Assembly: GCF_030269325.1 (NCBI RefSeq)
Contig: NZ_BSTD01000001.1
Location: forward strand, 1,566,681-1,630,680
Origin: Amycolatopsis sp. NBRC 101858
Lineage (GTDB): Bacteria; Actinomycetota; Actinomycetes; Mycobacteriales; Pseudonocardiaceae
Direction of reading: 5' to 3'
DNA length: 64,000 bases
Shown piece by piece: positions 1-8,480 of this stretch (its first letter is position 1; every line of letters begins with the position of its first letter). The notes below the pieces were generated by a model. The model searched no databases. It was given only the letters and a program-made list of their open reading frames with translations, and was not told the origin of the DNA. The translations under genes and the position numbers were made by a program.

Positions 1-138
1 CTGATCTCGCTCGGCTCCTACCCGGCGTCGCTGAACGGGATCCGGCTGCAGCGCGTGGCGGACCTGATGCACAACTCGGGCCAGCTCGCGGACCGCCTCG
101 ACGTCCAGGCCCTGCTCCCCGACCAGAACAGTTATTAG
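1..138 (+). CDS. ABC transporter substrate-binding protein, C-terminal end (partial)
   Basis: Open from the window edge to a TAG stop at 136-138, giving 45 residues. The tail reads LQRVADLMHNSGQLADR followed by a short LDVQALLP stretch. This matches the C-terminal helix typical of nitrate/sulfonate/taurine-type (NMT1/THI5-like) solute-binding proteins, where a 'RVADLMHEFG' helix precedes the end. Only the end is visible, so the substrate cannot be named. An inverted repeat TTAGC-tgtc-GCTAA (135-148) overlaps the stop codon and could be a regulatory or processing site. Confidence 0.5.
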   Translation: MISLGSYPASLNGIRLQRVADLMHNSGQLADRLDVQALLPDQNSY

Positions 139-150
139 CTGTCGCTAAAC

Positions 151-184
151 TTGCACTTGGTCTACTTTTGCACTCAGTCTACTT
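151..184 (+). repeat. tandem 17-bp repeat upstream of monooxygenase, probable operator
   Basis: Two adjacent 17-bp copies, TTGCACTTGGTCTACTT (151-167) and TTGCACTCAGTCTACTT (168-184), differ at two positions. The second copy ends one base before the GAGGAG ribosome-binding site of the next gene. A head-to-tail repeat in the promoter/leader position is typical of a regulator operator (TetR or MarR types often control such monooxygenases), but no regulator gene is adjacent, so the partner is unknown. Confidence 0.6.
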
Positions 185-196
185 GAGGAGTGCGTG

Positions 197-1579
197 ATGA
201 CCGACGTCCTGATCGCCGGAGCCGGCCCGACCGGCCTGATGACCGCCGCCGAACTCGCCCTCGCCGGCGTCGAGGTGACCGTCCTCGACCGCCGCGACGG
301 CCCGGGCCTGCCGCGGCCCGTCGGCCTCCAGCCCCGCACCGCCGAGCTGCTCGACCTGCGCGGCCTGGACACCGGCCCGGACCTCGACGGCCCCAGCGGC
401 CACTTCGCCGGCCTGCCCGTCCCGCTCGACCACAGCGTCTGGCACACCCGCCACCCCCGCGTCCGCAACCGCACCCAGGACGACGTCGAGGCGATGCTGG
501 CCGAGCACGCCGTGAAGCACGGCGCCGTCGTCGAGCGCGGCCACGACGTGACCACGGTCGACGTGACCGAAGACGGCGTCACGGTCGACGGGCGCCGGGC
601 CCGCTGGCTCGTGGCCTGCGACGGCGCGCACAGCACCGTCCGGCGGCTGCTCGGGGTGCCCTTCCCCGGCCGCACCGAGACCTACGTCGCCACGCTCGCG
701 CACGTCCGGCTCGCCGCCGCGTCCGCGCTCGTCCCGGCCCGCGCCGCGCACTTCAGTCAGGTGACGCGGCAGGCGAACGGCTACTGGGCGATGCTCACCC
801 CGCTCGGCGACGGCACCCACCGGTTCGTCTTCGGCTCCACGACGGCCCAGCCGGGCCGCGACGCGCCGGTGTCGGACACCGAAGTGACCGAAGCGCTGAC
901 AGCCCTCTACGGCGCCGAGACGCGCTTGGGCGAGGTGTACGGCGCTTCGCGCTTCAACGACGCGACGCGGCAGCTGGAGCGCTACCGGCACGGCCGCGTC
1001 CTGTTCGCCGGCGACGCCGCGCACATCCACCCGCCGCTCGGCGGGCAGGGGCTCAACCTCGGCGTCCAGGACGCGATGAACCTCGGCTGGAAGCTGGCCG
1101 CGACGGTCCGCGGCACCGCACCCGAAGGTCTGCTCGACACCTACCACGACGAACGGCACCCGGCCGCCGCGCGCGTCCTGCGGCACACGGCGGCGCAGCG
1201 CGTCTTCACGACACCGGATCGCGACGAGAACGTCGAGGCGCTGCGCGAGATCGTCGTCGACCTCATGCGGACCCCGGACGGCAACCGCTACTTCAGCGGC
1301 CTGCTGTCCGGGCTCGCGCCGGACTATCCCGGCGCACACCGCGTCCCCGACCTCGACCTGACGACGGCGGACGGTCCGACGCGGCTTTCCGCGCTGCTGC
1401 ACGACGGCCGCGGGCTGCTCCTCGACCTCGGCGACCACGCCACCCCACCCGGCTTCCGCGGGCAGGTCCGCGTCGTCCACGCGGCCACCGCCGACGCCGG
1501 GTACCGCGGCCGGCTCCTGGTGCTCCGGCCGGACGGCTACGCCGCCGACCCCGCCGACCTGGCGAGGTGGTTCGGCTAG
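197..1579 (+). CDS. FAD-dependent aromatic monooxygenase (PheA/TfdB family)
   Basis: Class A flavoprotein hydroxylase of 460 residues that would insert one oxygen atom into an aromatic substrate using NAD(P)H and O2. The N-terminus carries the Rossmann GxGxxG as AGAGPTGLMTAAELA (about residues 8-22). The FAD ribose/phosphate motif GDAAHIHPPLGGQGLNLG lies near residue 275, followed by DAMNLGWKLA. A thioredoxin-like C-terminal domain typical of the polyketide hydroxylase/rifampicin monooxygenase branch follows. ATG at 197 is chosen because GAGGAG (185-190) lies six bases upstream; GTG at 194 is too close. The stop overlaps the convergent gene by four bases. The tandem 17-bp repeat upstream suggests ligand-responsive control. 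Substrate not deducible; drug inactivation or antibiotic tailoring are both possible. Confidence 0.88.
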   Translation: MTDVLIAGAGPTGLMTAAELALAGVEVTVLDRRDGPGLPRPVGLQPRTAELLDLRGLDTGPDLDGPSGHFAGLPVPLDHSVWHTRHPRVRNRTQDDVEAMLAEHAVKHGAVVERGHDVTTVDVTEDGVTVDGRRARWLVACDGAHSTVRRLLGVPFPGRTETYVATLAHVRLAAASALVPARAAHFSQVTRQANGYWAMLTPLGDGTHRFVFGSTTAQPGRDAPVSDTEVTEALTALYGAETRLGEVYGASRFNDATRQLERYRHGRVLFAGDAAHIHPPLGGQGLNLGVQDAMNLGWKLAATVRGTAPEGLLDTYHDERHPAAARVLRHTAAQRVFTTPDRDENVEALREIVVDLMRTPDGNRYFSGLLSGLAPDYPGAHRVPDLDLTTADGPTRLSALLHDGRGLLLDLGDHATPPGFRGQVRVVHAATADAGYRGRLLVLRPDGYAADPADLARWFG

Positions 1580-2199
1580 ATGTTCTCGCCCGGCGGCGCC
1601 AGGCACACGGTCCGGCGCGGCGGCCCCGGGTAGCTCAGCACCTGGTCGGCATCCGGGCAGCTCTCCTCGCCGCGGTAGCCGGTGATGACCTCGGCGCGTT
1701 CCTTCGCCGCCGGGTCGTTGCAGCTCACCTTGCCGATCGTGGCCTGGTCGTCGACGTCGCGCAGGCACTCGCCGGTGCTGACGTTCAGCGCCAGGCAGAG
1801 CGTGCGCTGAGCGGTCGCGGCGGTGCCGGTGATCTGGAACCGCACGTAGTCGCCGGAGCCGCAGCGGAACGACCCGGTGTAGCTGTCGTCGACCTTGTAG
1901 GTCGCGCTGTCCGTCCCGCAGCCGACGCGGTGGTAGGCGAGCTTGCCGCCGCTCTCGCGCGTCAGGTACAGGCAGTCGCCGTCGCCGGGCGGGCCGTTGC
2001 GGTCGAGCCAGTAGATGCTCATCGCGCCCAGCGAACCCAGGGCCAGCGCCAGGACGACGCAGGCGGCGAGGGTGATCTTCACCTTCGTCGTGAACCAGTG
2101 CGGGATCTGCTGCTGACCGGGCATCGGCGGCATCGGCGCGGACGACGTCGCGTGGTCCGGCGACCGGAACGGGTTGTCGTCGAACGGTGGTGTGGTCAA
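1576..2199 (-). CDS. LppU/SCO3897-like single-pass membrane protein
   Basis: 207 residues from a TTG start chosen because GGAGGG sits four bases upstream; no ATG/GTG alternative fits that site. The order is a proline-rich cytoplasmic N-terminus, one membrane segment (about residues 40-60, ITLAACVVLALALGSLGAM), then an extracytoplasmic domain with eight cysteines (GDCLYLT, GCGTD, FRCGSG, TLCLAL, GECLRD, KVSCND, ESCPDA, TVCLAP) that probably form disulfides. This layout matches the actinomycete LppU/SCO3897 family, whose function is not established. Divergent from the XPB gene with 88 bases between the starts. Confidence 0.7.
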   Translation of the reverse strand: MTTPPFDDNPFRSPDHATSSAPMPPMPGQQQIPHWFTTKVKITLAACVVLALALGSLGAMSIYWLDRNGPPGDGDCLYLTRESGGKLAYHRVGCGTDSATYKVDDSYTGSFRCGSGDYVRFQITGTAATAQRTLCLALNVSTGECLRDVDDQATIGKVSCNDPAAKERAEVITGYRGEESCPDADQVLSYPGPPRRTVCLAPPGENI

Positions 2200-2274
2200 C
2201 GTGCCCTCCAGTGATCCCCTCGGCAAATCGTCCCACCGGCGACCCGCGACAGGGGCGGGCCGGAGCGAGCCACG

Positions 2275-2280
2275 TATAAC
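2275..2280 (+). promoter_or_regulatory. -10 box for leaderless XPB mRNA
   Basis: TATAAC seven bases before the GTG start at 2288, with no ribosome-binding site between. Transcription would begin at or next to the start codon. Confidence 0.5.
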
Positions 2281-2287
2281 AGTAGTT

Positions 2288-3934
2288 GTGACTGATGGCC
2301 CGCTGATCGTCCAGTCCGACAAGACCGTGCTCCTGGAGGTCGACCACCCCCAGGCCGGCGACGCGCGCGTCGCGATCGCCCCGTTCGCGGAGCTCGAACG
2401 CGCGCCGGAGCACGTCCACACCTACCGGATCACCCCACTGGCCTTGTGGAACGCGCGCGCCGCGGGCCACGACGCCGAGCAGGTCGTCGACGCGCTGACG
2501 ACGTACTCGCGCTTCCCCGTGCCGCAGCCGCTGCTGATCGACGTCGTCGACGTGATGGGCCGGTTCGGCCGGCTGCAGATCGCCAACCACCCGGCGCACG
2601 GCCTCGTCATGTCGACCACCGACCGCGCGGTGCTGACCGAGGTCTCGCGGAACAAGAAGATCAGCCCGATGCTCGGCGCCCGGATCGACGAGGACACGGT
2701 CATCGTGCACCCGTCCGAGCGCGGGCGGCTGAAGCAGGCGCTGCTGAAGGTCGGCTGGCCGGCCGAGGACCTCGCCGGGTACGTCGACGGCGAAGCGCAC
2801 CCGATCGCGCTCGACGAGCAGGACTGGCACCTGCGCGACTACCAGCGGATGGCCGCGGAGGCGTTCTGGGCGGGCGGCTCCGGCGTCGTCGTGCTGCCGT
2901 GCGGCGCCGGGAAGACGCTGGTCGGCGCGGCGGCGATGGCGCAGGCGCAGGCCACGACGCTGATCCTGGTGACGAACACCGTCGCCGGGCGGCAGTGGAA
3001 GCGCGAGCTGATCGCCCGGACGTCGCTGACCGAGGAGGAGATCGGCGAGTACTCCGGCGAGAAGAAGGAGATCCGGCCGGTCACCATCGCGACCTACCAG
3101 GTGATCACGCGCAAGACCAAGGGCGAGTACCGGCACCTGGAGCTGTTCGACTCGCGCGACTGGGGCCTGGTCGTCTACGACGAGGTGCACCTGCTGCCGG
3201 CGCCGGTGTTCCGGATGACGGCGGACCTGCAGTCCCGCCGTCGGCTCGGGCTGACCGCGACGCTGGTGCGCGAGGACGGCCGCGAGGGCGACGTGTTCTC
3301 GCTGATCGGGCCGAAGCGCTACGACGTGCCGTGGCGCGACATCGAGGCGCAGGGCTGGATCGCGCCGGCGGAGTGCACCGAGGTCCGCGTCACGCTGACG
3401 GACGCGGAGCGGCTGGAGTACGCCACGGCCGAGGCCGACGAGCGGTACAAGCTGGCGGCGACGGCGCTGACGAAGACCCCGGTGATCAAGTCCATCGTGG
3501 AGAAGCACGCCGGCGAGCCGACCCTGGTGATCGGCGCGTACCTCGACCAGCTGGAGATGCTCGGCGACGAGCTCGACGCGCCGGTGATCCAGGGCGCGAC
3601 CCGCAACAAGGAGCGCGAAGAGCTGTTCGACAAGTTCCGGCGGGGTGAGCTCAAGACGCTGGTGGTGTCGAAGGTCGCGAACTTCTCGATCGACCTGCCC
3701 GAGGCGTCGGTGGCGATCCAGATCTCCGGGACGTTCGGCTCGCGGCAGGAGGAGGCCCAGCGGCTCGGACGGCTCCTGCGTCCCAAGGGCGACGGGCGGC
3801 AGGCGCACTTCTACTCGATCGTCTCGCGCGACACGGTCGACACGGAGTACGCGGCGCACCGGCAGCGGTTCCTGGCGGAGCAGGGGTACGCGTACCACAT
3901 CGTCGACGCGGACGACCTGCTCCGGCCGCTCTGA
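2288..3934 (+). CDS. xpb: XPB-type DNA repair helicase (SF2)
   Basis: 548-residue ATP-dependent 3'-5' DNA helicase of the bacterial XPB group, close in length to mycobacterial Rv0861c (about 540). Walker A PCGAGKTLVG is at about 204-213, the DEVH box (YDEVHLLPAP) at about 298, the TAT motif III in GLTATLVRED, the RED element in LVREDGREGD, and motif VI as EEAQRLGRLLRPK near the end. The N-terminal region (LEVDHPQAGDARVAIA) is the expected damage-recognition-like domain. GTG at 2288 gives MTDGPLIVQSDKT, matching family N-termini; longer in-frame starts would run into the divergent gene. A -10 box seven bases upstream suggests a leaderless transcript. Probable role in nucleotide excision or recombination repair. 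Confidence 0.94.
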   Translation: MTDGPLIVQSDKTVLLEVDHPQAGDARVAIAPFAELERAPEHVHTYRITPLALWNARAAGHDAEQVVDALTTYSRFPVPQPLLIDVVDVMGRFGRLQIANHPAHGLVMSTTDRAVLTEVSRNKKISPMLGARIDEDTVIVHPSERGRLKQALLKVGWPAEDLAGYVDGEAHPIALDEQDWHLRDYQRMAAEAFWAGGSGVVVLPCGAGKTLVGAAAMAQAQATTLILVTNTVAGRQWKRELIARTSLTEEEIGEYSGEKKEIRPVTIATYQVITRKTKGEYRHLELFDSRDWGLVVYDEVHLLPAPVFRMTADLQSRRRLGLTATLVREDGREGDVFSLIGPKRYDVPWRDIEAQGWIAPAECTEVRVTLTDAERLEYATAEADERYKLAATALTKTPVIKSIVEKHAGEPTLVIGAYLDQLEMLGDELDAPVIQGATRNKEREELFDKFRRGELKTLVVSKVANFSIDLPEASVAIQISGTFGSRQEEAQRLGRLLRPKGDGRQAHFYSIVSRDTVDTEYAAHRQRFLAEQGYAYHIVDADDLLRPL

Positions 3935-3943
3935 TCCGCCTGC

Positions 3944-5521
3944 TCAGCGCGTGATGCGCTGCCAGAACGCGCAGTGGTGCGCGTCGGCCACGACGGTCGT
4001 GGCCGGGTGCGCGGCGTCCGCGGTGAACCGGTGGACGGCGCTGCCCGGCCCGTGCCAGGCGGGCCACGCGCCCGGGGTCCCGGTGTGCGCGAACGCACCC
4101 CAGGCGTCGACCACGACCGCGGCCAGCGCCTGCTGGGCGGCGGTCAGTCCGTAGACCGAGCCGTCCAGGTGCAGCGGTCGGTCCTTGATGTCGAAGAGGT
4201 AGAAGAGGTCGGCGGCGTGCGACGCGCCGGGCTCGAACCCGGGTGTGGCCGGGATCAGCGGTGGCGCGGTCCGGTCGGCGAACTCGTACCCGGTGACGGG
4301 GCCGTGCGCGGCGAGCCGGTCGTCGGTGCGCACCTGCGGGCAGACGAACCCGGAATCGGTGTAGACGGCCGCCCACGCGGCTTCGGCCGAGCCGCCCACC
4401 GGGTACTCCCTGGCCACCGCGTCGGCGTCGGCCCCGAAGCCGGCCTTCAGCAGTTCGGGGTACTGCGCCTCGGTGATCGGCTTGCCGAGCAGCCGGTAGG
4501 TGCCGGAGACGAGGCGTTGCTCGTCGCTGGTGGTGCCGGACAGCACCGGCCGGCCCGGCCGCGCCGGCGGTGCGGTCCGGGGATCGCCGGGCAGGGTGCG
4601 GCCGCCGAAAGCGGCCGCGGTCACCGCGCCGGTCTGCGTGAGCAACCGGTCCACCGGCAGCCCGCGCAGGCACGTCAGCACAGCCGCCTGGTCGTGGCAG
4701 CCGAGCGCCGCCGCGACCTGGAGACCGGAGCGTTCGGCCGTGGCCAGCGGCCGCCAGAACGAGCCGAACGCCGGGGTACCGGGCCCGGCGGCGTTGGCGG
4801 CGAGCGTCGTGTCGCACGAGCCGCTCTGCAGGATCGCCTTGGCGAACAGGCCGCGGGCCGCGGGTGAGGTCAGCTGCCCGCACACCGCGACGGCGCCGCC
4901 GGACTGCCCGAACAGCGTGACGTTGCCCGGGTCGCCGCCGAACGCGGCCGCCGACCGCTGCACCCAGGCGAGCGCGGCCTGCTGGTCCTGCAGCCCGAAC
5001 GTGCCGCCGTCGGTCATCCCCGGCACCGCGAGGTTGCCCAGCACGCCGATCCGGAAGTCGACGGTCACGACGACGACGTCGCCGCGCGCGGCCAGGCGCC
5101 GGGGATCGACGTCGGTGCCGGTGCCGCCGCTGAAACCGCCGCCGTGCAGCCACACCATGACCGGCCGGGGGCGGGCCGGGTCGTAGCGCGCCGCGGGCAC
5201 GGTCACGTCCAGGTGCAGGCAGTCCTCATCGGTGCCGGTCCCCTGCGGGCACTGCGGGCCGGACCGATCGGCGGCGCGCTCGCCAGCCCACGGCCGGACG
5301 GCCGCCGGCGGAGCCCACCGCAGGTTCCCGGTCGGCGGTTGCGCGTAGGGGACACCGCGGAAGCGCAGCACGTCACCGTCCGAGGTGCCGCGCAGGGCAC
5401 CGTCGGCGGTGCGCACCAGCGGCCCGACGGCGGCGGTCCGGATGTCCTGAGTGGACGGTGCGGGAGCGGAGCACGCGGCGAGCACGGACGCGGCGGCGAG
5501 CACGAGGATGGCTGAGCGCAT
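3944..5521 (-). CDS. carboxylesterase type B, lipoprotein
   Basis: 525-residue alpha/beta-hydrolase of the carboxylesterase/para-nitrobenzyl esterase family. It starts with a lipoprotein signal, MRSAILVLAAASVLAACSAP, with lipobox LAAC and modified Cys16, so it should be anchored outside the membrane. The oxyanion-hole motif WLHGGGFSGG and the nucleophile elbow FGQSGGA (Ser207; families usually have GESAG) are present. A GTTSDEQRL acid-loop candidate and a late HHCAFWQ histidine complete the triad. The EDCLHLDV motif is the family signature. The end is convergent with XPB, nine bases away. Cuts ester bonds of small exported or host-derived substrates; the exact substrate is unknown. Confidence 0.9.
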   Translation of the reverse strand: MRSAILVLAAASVLAACSAPAPSTQDIRTAAVGPLVRTADGALRGTSDGDVLRFRGVPYAQPPTGNLRWAPPAAVRPWAGERAADRSGPQCPQGTGTDEDCLHLDVTVPAARYDPARPRPVMVWLHGGGFSGGTGTDVDPRRLAARGDVVVVTVDFRIGVLGNLAVPGMTDGGTFGLQDQQAALAWVQRSAAAFGGDPGNVTLFGQSGGAVAVCGQLTSPAARGLFAKAILQSGSCDTTLAANAAGPGTPAFGSFWRPLATAERSGLQVAAALGCHDQAAVLTCLRGLPVDRLLTQTGAVTAAAFGGRTLPGDPRTAPPARPGRPVLSGTTSDEQRLVSGTYRLLGKPITEAQYPELLKAGFGADADAVAREYPVGGSAEAAWAAVYTDSGFVCPQVRTDDRLAAHGPVTGYEFADRTAPPLIPATPGFEPGASHAADLFYLFDIKDRPLHLDGSVYGLTAAQQALAAVVVDAWGAFAHTGTPGAWPAWHGPGSAVHRFTADAAHPATTVVADAHHCAFWQRITR

Positions 5522-5576
5522 GGCTTTCACTGTGGGCAGCGGGCAGGGAACCGCACTACTGCGGTTCGGCTTGAGG

Positions 5577-5678
5577 TCCGCGACGAAGGTCCGGCGCGGC
5601 CGGCCGAAGGTCCACGGTCCGGCCAAGTCCGCGACGAAAGTCCACCGAGCCCGGCCGAACGTCCGAGATCCGGCCACG
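5577..5678. repeat. 51-bp tandem repeat, two copies
   Basis: Copy 1 (5577-5627) and copy 2 (5628-5678) both begin TCCGCGACGAA and share the GGCCGAA and TCCGGCCA blocks. They fill the gap between the divergent esterase and histidine-kinase genes. The internal 'cgacgaargtcc' pattern looks like an intergenic dispersed repeat family rather than coding sequence. Confidence 0.6.
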
Positions 5679-5705
5679 AACCCGGTGCCCCGGCGCCGGT
5701 GCTCC

Positions 5706-5711
5706 TACCAT
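5706..5711 (+). promoter_or_regulatory. -10 box for leaderless histidine kinase mRNA
   Basis: TACCAT, then seven bases, then the GTG start at 5719. No Shine-Dalgarno sequence is present. Confidence 0.5.
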
Positions 5712-5718
5712 CGCGGCT

Positions 5719-6891
5719 GTGTCCCGCTTCCGCGTCACCGGTCACCAGGTCACGCCGTTCGCGGCCGTCCTGGCCGCCGCGTTCGGCCTGCTCTTCGCGA
5801 CGGCCGTCTTCCCCGGCGGCGCCGGGCACTGGCCGGCGCTGGCCTGCGGGTTCGGCCTGCAGCTGCTGGCCACCGCGGTGCTCGCCCGGCCGGCCACCCG
5901 CCCCGACCTGGCCATGGCCGCCACGGTGGTGGTCGCGGCGCTGCTCGCCGGCGTCCTCCGGCCGTGGCCCGCGCTGCTGGCGGTGCAGGCGGTGCCGTGG
6001 GTGCCGGTGGCCCTCGCCTGGGCGACGGTGCGCGTGTTCGAAGGTGCCCGCAGCCCCCGCCAGCTGCGCGTTTCCGCCGCGCTGGCCGTCGCGTACCCGG
6101 CCTTCGCCGCCGTGACCGCGCCCGGTGGCGTGGTCCCCGCGGTGCTCGGCGCGGCGGTTCCGCTGCTCGGCGGGACGTGCGTGAGCCTGGCCGTCCGGCT
6201 GCGCCGGGCACGCGCCGACCGGGCCGCTTCGCTGGCCGCCGAACGCGCGGCCACCGCGTACCGGGCCCGGGTGGCCGAGCGGCAGCGGGTCGCCGCGCGG
6301 CTGCACGACAGCCTCGGGCACGTGCTGACCCTGGTGGTGCTGCGGGCCAACGCGCTCGGCGCGAACGCGGCCGATCCGGAGGTCCGCGCGGCCGCCGGGC
6401 AGATCGGCGACCTCGGCGCCCGGGGACTGACCGAACTGCGGCACGCGCTCGACCTGATCGACGCGCCCGCCCCGCCCGCGACCGGCACGCCGGGGTGGCG
6501 CGAGCCGACGGCCGAGCTGGTCGACCAGGCGCGGGCGGCCGGGCAGGAGGTCAGCCTGACCGTGCCCGACCCGGCGCCGGAGGTGGACCCGGCGGTGTCC
6601 GGGGCACTGGTCCGCGCCGTGCGGGAGGGGCTGACCAACGCCCGCCGGCACGCGCCGGGCGCCGCCGTGCGGGTGTCGCTCGGGGCGGCCGATGCGCGGC
6701 TGGAGCTGTCGGTGGAGAACGACCCGCCGCGGGCCGGTGCGGCGGTCACCCCCGGCAGCGGCCGTGGCCTGGCCGCGCTCGGCCGCGGGATCGCGCTGCT
6801 CGGCGGGTCCTGCGAGCATGCGCGGACCGAAGCCGGTGGATACGCTCTGCGGGTGCGTTTCCCGGCCGCTTCCGTGCCCGCGAGCCCGTGA
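5719..6891 (+). CDS. sensor histidine kinase, NarL/DesK type
   Basis: 390 residues. About five hydrophobic segments fill residues 10-155 with no obvious extracytoplasmic sensor domain. A short coiled linker (RARADRAASLAAERA) leads to the HisKA_3 dimerisation/phosphoacceptor site RLHDSLGHVLT with His196. The ATPase domain follows: VREGLTNARRHAPG is the N box and GSGRGLAALGRGIALLGG the G region. It would autophosphorylate His196 and pass phosphate to the response regulator encoded immediately downstream, with which it overlaps by four bases (GTGA). The signal may come from within the membrane, such as a cell-envelope drug or lipid state. The GTG start has a -10 box seven bases upstream and no ribosome-binding site. 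Confidence 0.92.
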   Translation: MSRFRVTGHQVTPFAAVLAAAFGLLFATAVFPGGAGHWPALACGFGLQLLATAVLARPATRPDLAMAATVVVAALLAGVLRPWPALLAVQAVPWVPVALAWATVRVFEGARSPRQLRVSAALAVAYPAFAAVTAPGGVVPAVLGAAVPLLGGTCVSLAVRLRRARADRAASLAAERAATAYRARVAERQRVAARLHDSLGHVLTLVVLRANALGANAADPEVRAAAGQIGDLGARGLTELRHALDLIDAPAPPATGTPGWREPTAELVDQARAAGQEVSLTVPDPAPEVDPAVSGALVRAVREGLTNARRHAPGAAVRVSLGAADARLELSVENDPPRAGAAVTPGSGRGLAALGRGIALLGGSCEHARTEAGGYALRVRFPAASVPASP

Positions 6892-7529
6892 CCGAGCCGG
6901 TCCGGGTGCTGGTCGTCGACGACGAGCCGATGGTCGGCGAGTTCCTGCGCTCCCTGCTCGACGGCGCCGGGCGGCTGACCGTCGTCGCGGTCGGCCACGA
7001 CGGCGCCGAGGGCGTCGAACTGGTGGTGCGCCACGAACCCCACGTCGTCCTGATGGACCTGCGCATGCCCGGCGTCGACGGGGTGCGGGCCACCCGGGAG
7101 ATCCGCGCGCTGCCCGACCCGCCCGCGGTCATCGCGATGACCACTGTGGACACCGACGAGCACGTGCTCGGCGCGCTGGACGCCGGCGCGAGCGGCTTCA
7201 TCCTCAAGACCACACCGCCGGCCCAGCTGGTCCCGCTGGTGCTCGCCGCGGCGGCCGGCACGGCCGTGCTCTCCCCCGAGACCCTCGACCGCCTGCGCCG
7301 CGGCTCCCCGCCGCCGCCCGACCCGCCCGACCCGCGGCTGGCCCGGCTCGGCGGCCGCGAGCGCGACGTGCTCGGGCTGCTCGGCGAGGGCCGCACCAAC
7401 GCCGAGATCGCGAGCCGGCTCTACCTCAGCGAAGGCACCGTCAAGGGTGTCGTGTCCCGGCTGATGACCCACCTCGACTGCACCAACCGCACGCAGCTGG
7501 CACTGCTCGCCGCGCGTGGCATCGGCTAG
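6888..7529 (+). CDS. NarL/LuxR-family response regulator
   Basis: 213 residues. Receiver domain: acidic pocket VVDDEP, phosphoacceptor Asp57 in LMDLRMPG, switch Thr in AMTTVD and conserved Lys in FILKTT. After a proline-rich linker (PPPPDPPDPR) comes a LuxR-type helix-turn-helix (RERDVLGLLGEGRTNAEIA, then LSEGTVKGVVSRL). The GTG start overlaps the kinase stop (GTGA, 6888-6891), so the two are translationally coupled and form one two-component system. Targets unknown; the adjacent esterase and DUF4253 genes are candidates only by position. Confidence 0.93.
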   Translation: MTEPVRVLVVDDEPMVGEFLRSLLDGAGRLTVVAVGHDGAEGVELVVRHEPHVVLMDLRMPGVDGVRATREIRALPDPPAVIAMTTVDTDEHVLGALDAGASGFILKTTPPAQLVPLVLAAAAGTAVLSPETLDRLRRGSPPPPDPPDPRLARLGGRERDVLGLLGEGRTNAEIASRLYLSEGTVKGVVSRLMTHLDCTNRTQLALLAARGIG

Positions 7530-7667
7530 GTCCCGTACTTCCTTCGGCCTAGCGAATCGTCACAGGAGCAACTTCCGCCACAAGCGTCTCGCACCTTGCT
7601 CTGACCTGCGGATTTGCGGATTCACTCGAACGGATGAGCGGGCAGATCACTGGAAATTGTCAGACCC

Positions 7668-7683
7668 TCGAACTACTGTTCGA
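7668..7683. promoter_or_regulatory. perfect LexA/SOS box upstream of DUF4253 gene
   Basis: TCGAAC-TACT-GTTCGA is a perfect six-base dyad with four-base spacer, identical to the mycobacterial/actinobacterial SOS consensus TCGAAC-N4-GTTCGA. It lies 35 bases before the ATG of the DUF4253 gene and overlaps a possible -10 (TACTGT), the right place for LexA repression. No other perfect copy was seen in the window. Confidence 0.75.
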
Positions 7684-7718
7684 CATGCACCAGCCGAACA
7701 CAAGTTCGAGGGGACGTC

Positions 7719-8480
7719 ATGACGATCGCACCGCTCCGCCCCGGTACGCCCGCGCCGCCGGTCCAGACCCTGCCACCGGGCTCGTGGCACGGCCGGCTGT
7801 GGGTGTCCGACCTGCCGCTGACCCGGCCCGAGCGTTATCTCGGCTGCGTGGCCGAGTTCGAGCGGTCGGGGTTGTGGCCGGTGCTGATCCCCCACGACCA
7901 GCGTTTCGCGGCGAACGGCGAGGACTGGATCGACGACCGCGGCCGCCTGGCCCCGGCGGGCCACCGGGTCCCCTCGGCGGACGCGGCGGGGGCGCTGGCC
8001 CGCTGGTGGGACAGCTCCTGCTGCGACGGCGCATGCCTGCGCCCGTTCGGCCCGCGGTTCCCGGGTCTGGCGAAGCGAAGCCCCCGCAGGTCCGACCCAC
8101 TGGCCGAGGCGGGCAACACGGGCTCGATCCTGTCGGCGCGCGCCCCGCACCGGCTGGGCCTGGTCCAGACCGAGCGCCCGGCGGACATCCCGGCCCTCCT
8201 GGGCTGGACGGGCATGATCAAGTGCACGGACCAGGTGGCCGAGCTGTCGGCGGTATTGCGCAGCTGGGAGGACCGCTTCGGCGCAACGCTGGTGGGGCTG
8301 GGCTTCGACACGCTGGAGCTATCGGTATCGGCACCCCCGAGAAACCAGGCCCGGGCCTTGACGGTGGCGGCAGAGCACCGGGCATTCAGCCTGCCGACGT
8401 TCACGGGCCAGCCGGGCAATTTGCGGGAGTACGCATCAGGGTTGGTGCAGTCAAGGCTGTGGCGGTTCTCCTGGGCATGA
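7719..8480 (+). CDS. DUF4253 domain protein, predicted SOS-regulated
   Basis: 253 residues, ATG preceded by a GAGGGG ribosome-binding site. The C-terminal half matches DUF4253: the helix LSAVLRSWEDRFGATLVGLG followed by DTLELSVSAPP, LTVAAEHRAFS and a terminal tryptophan-rich end (SRLWRFSWA). The N-terminal half (WVSDLPLTRPERYLG, SGLWPVLIPHD) resembles the partner region seen in these proteins. DUF4253 is often found in contact-dependent or polymorphic-toxin immunity settings and in stand-alone actinomycete genes; its molecular role is not established. The LexA box 35 bases upstream suggests induction by DNA damage. No partner toxin gene is visible nearby. Confidence 0.75.
   Translation: MTIAPLRPGTPAPPVQTLPPGSWHGRLWVSDLPLTRPERYLGCVAEFERSGLWPVLIPHDQRFAANGEDWIDDRGRLAPAGHRVPSADAAGALARWWDSSCCDGACLRPFGPRFPGLAKRSPRRSDPLAEAGNTGSILSARAPHRLGLVQTERPADIPALLGWTGMIKCTDQVAELSAVLRSWEDRFGATLVGLGFDTLELSVSAPPRNQARALTVAAEHRAFSLPTFTGQPGNLREYASGLVQSRLWRFSWA

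Noticed and set aside
179..3898. Very long minus-strand open frame over the monooxygenase and XPB genes
   Set aside because: Runs through two well-supported genes and their promoters, has no recognisable domain and typical shadow composition.
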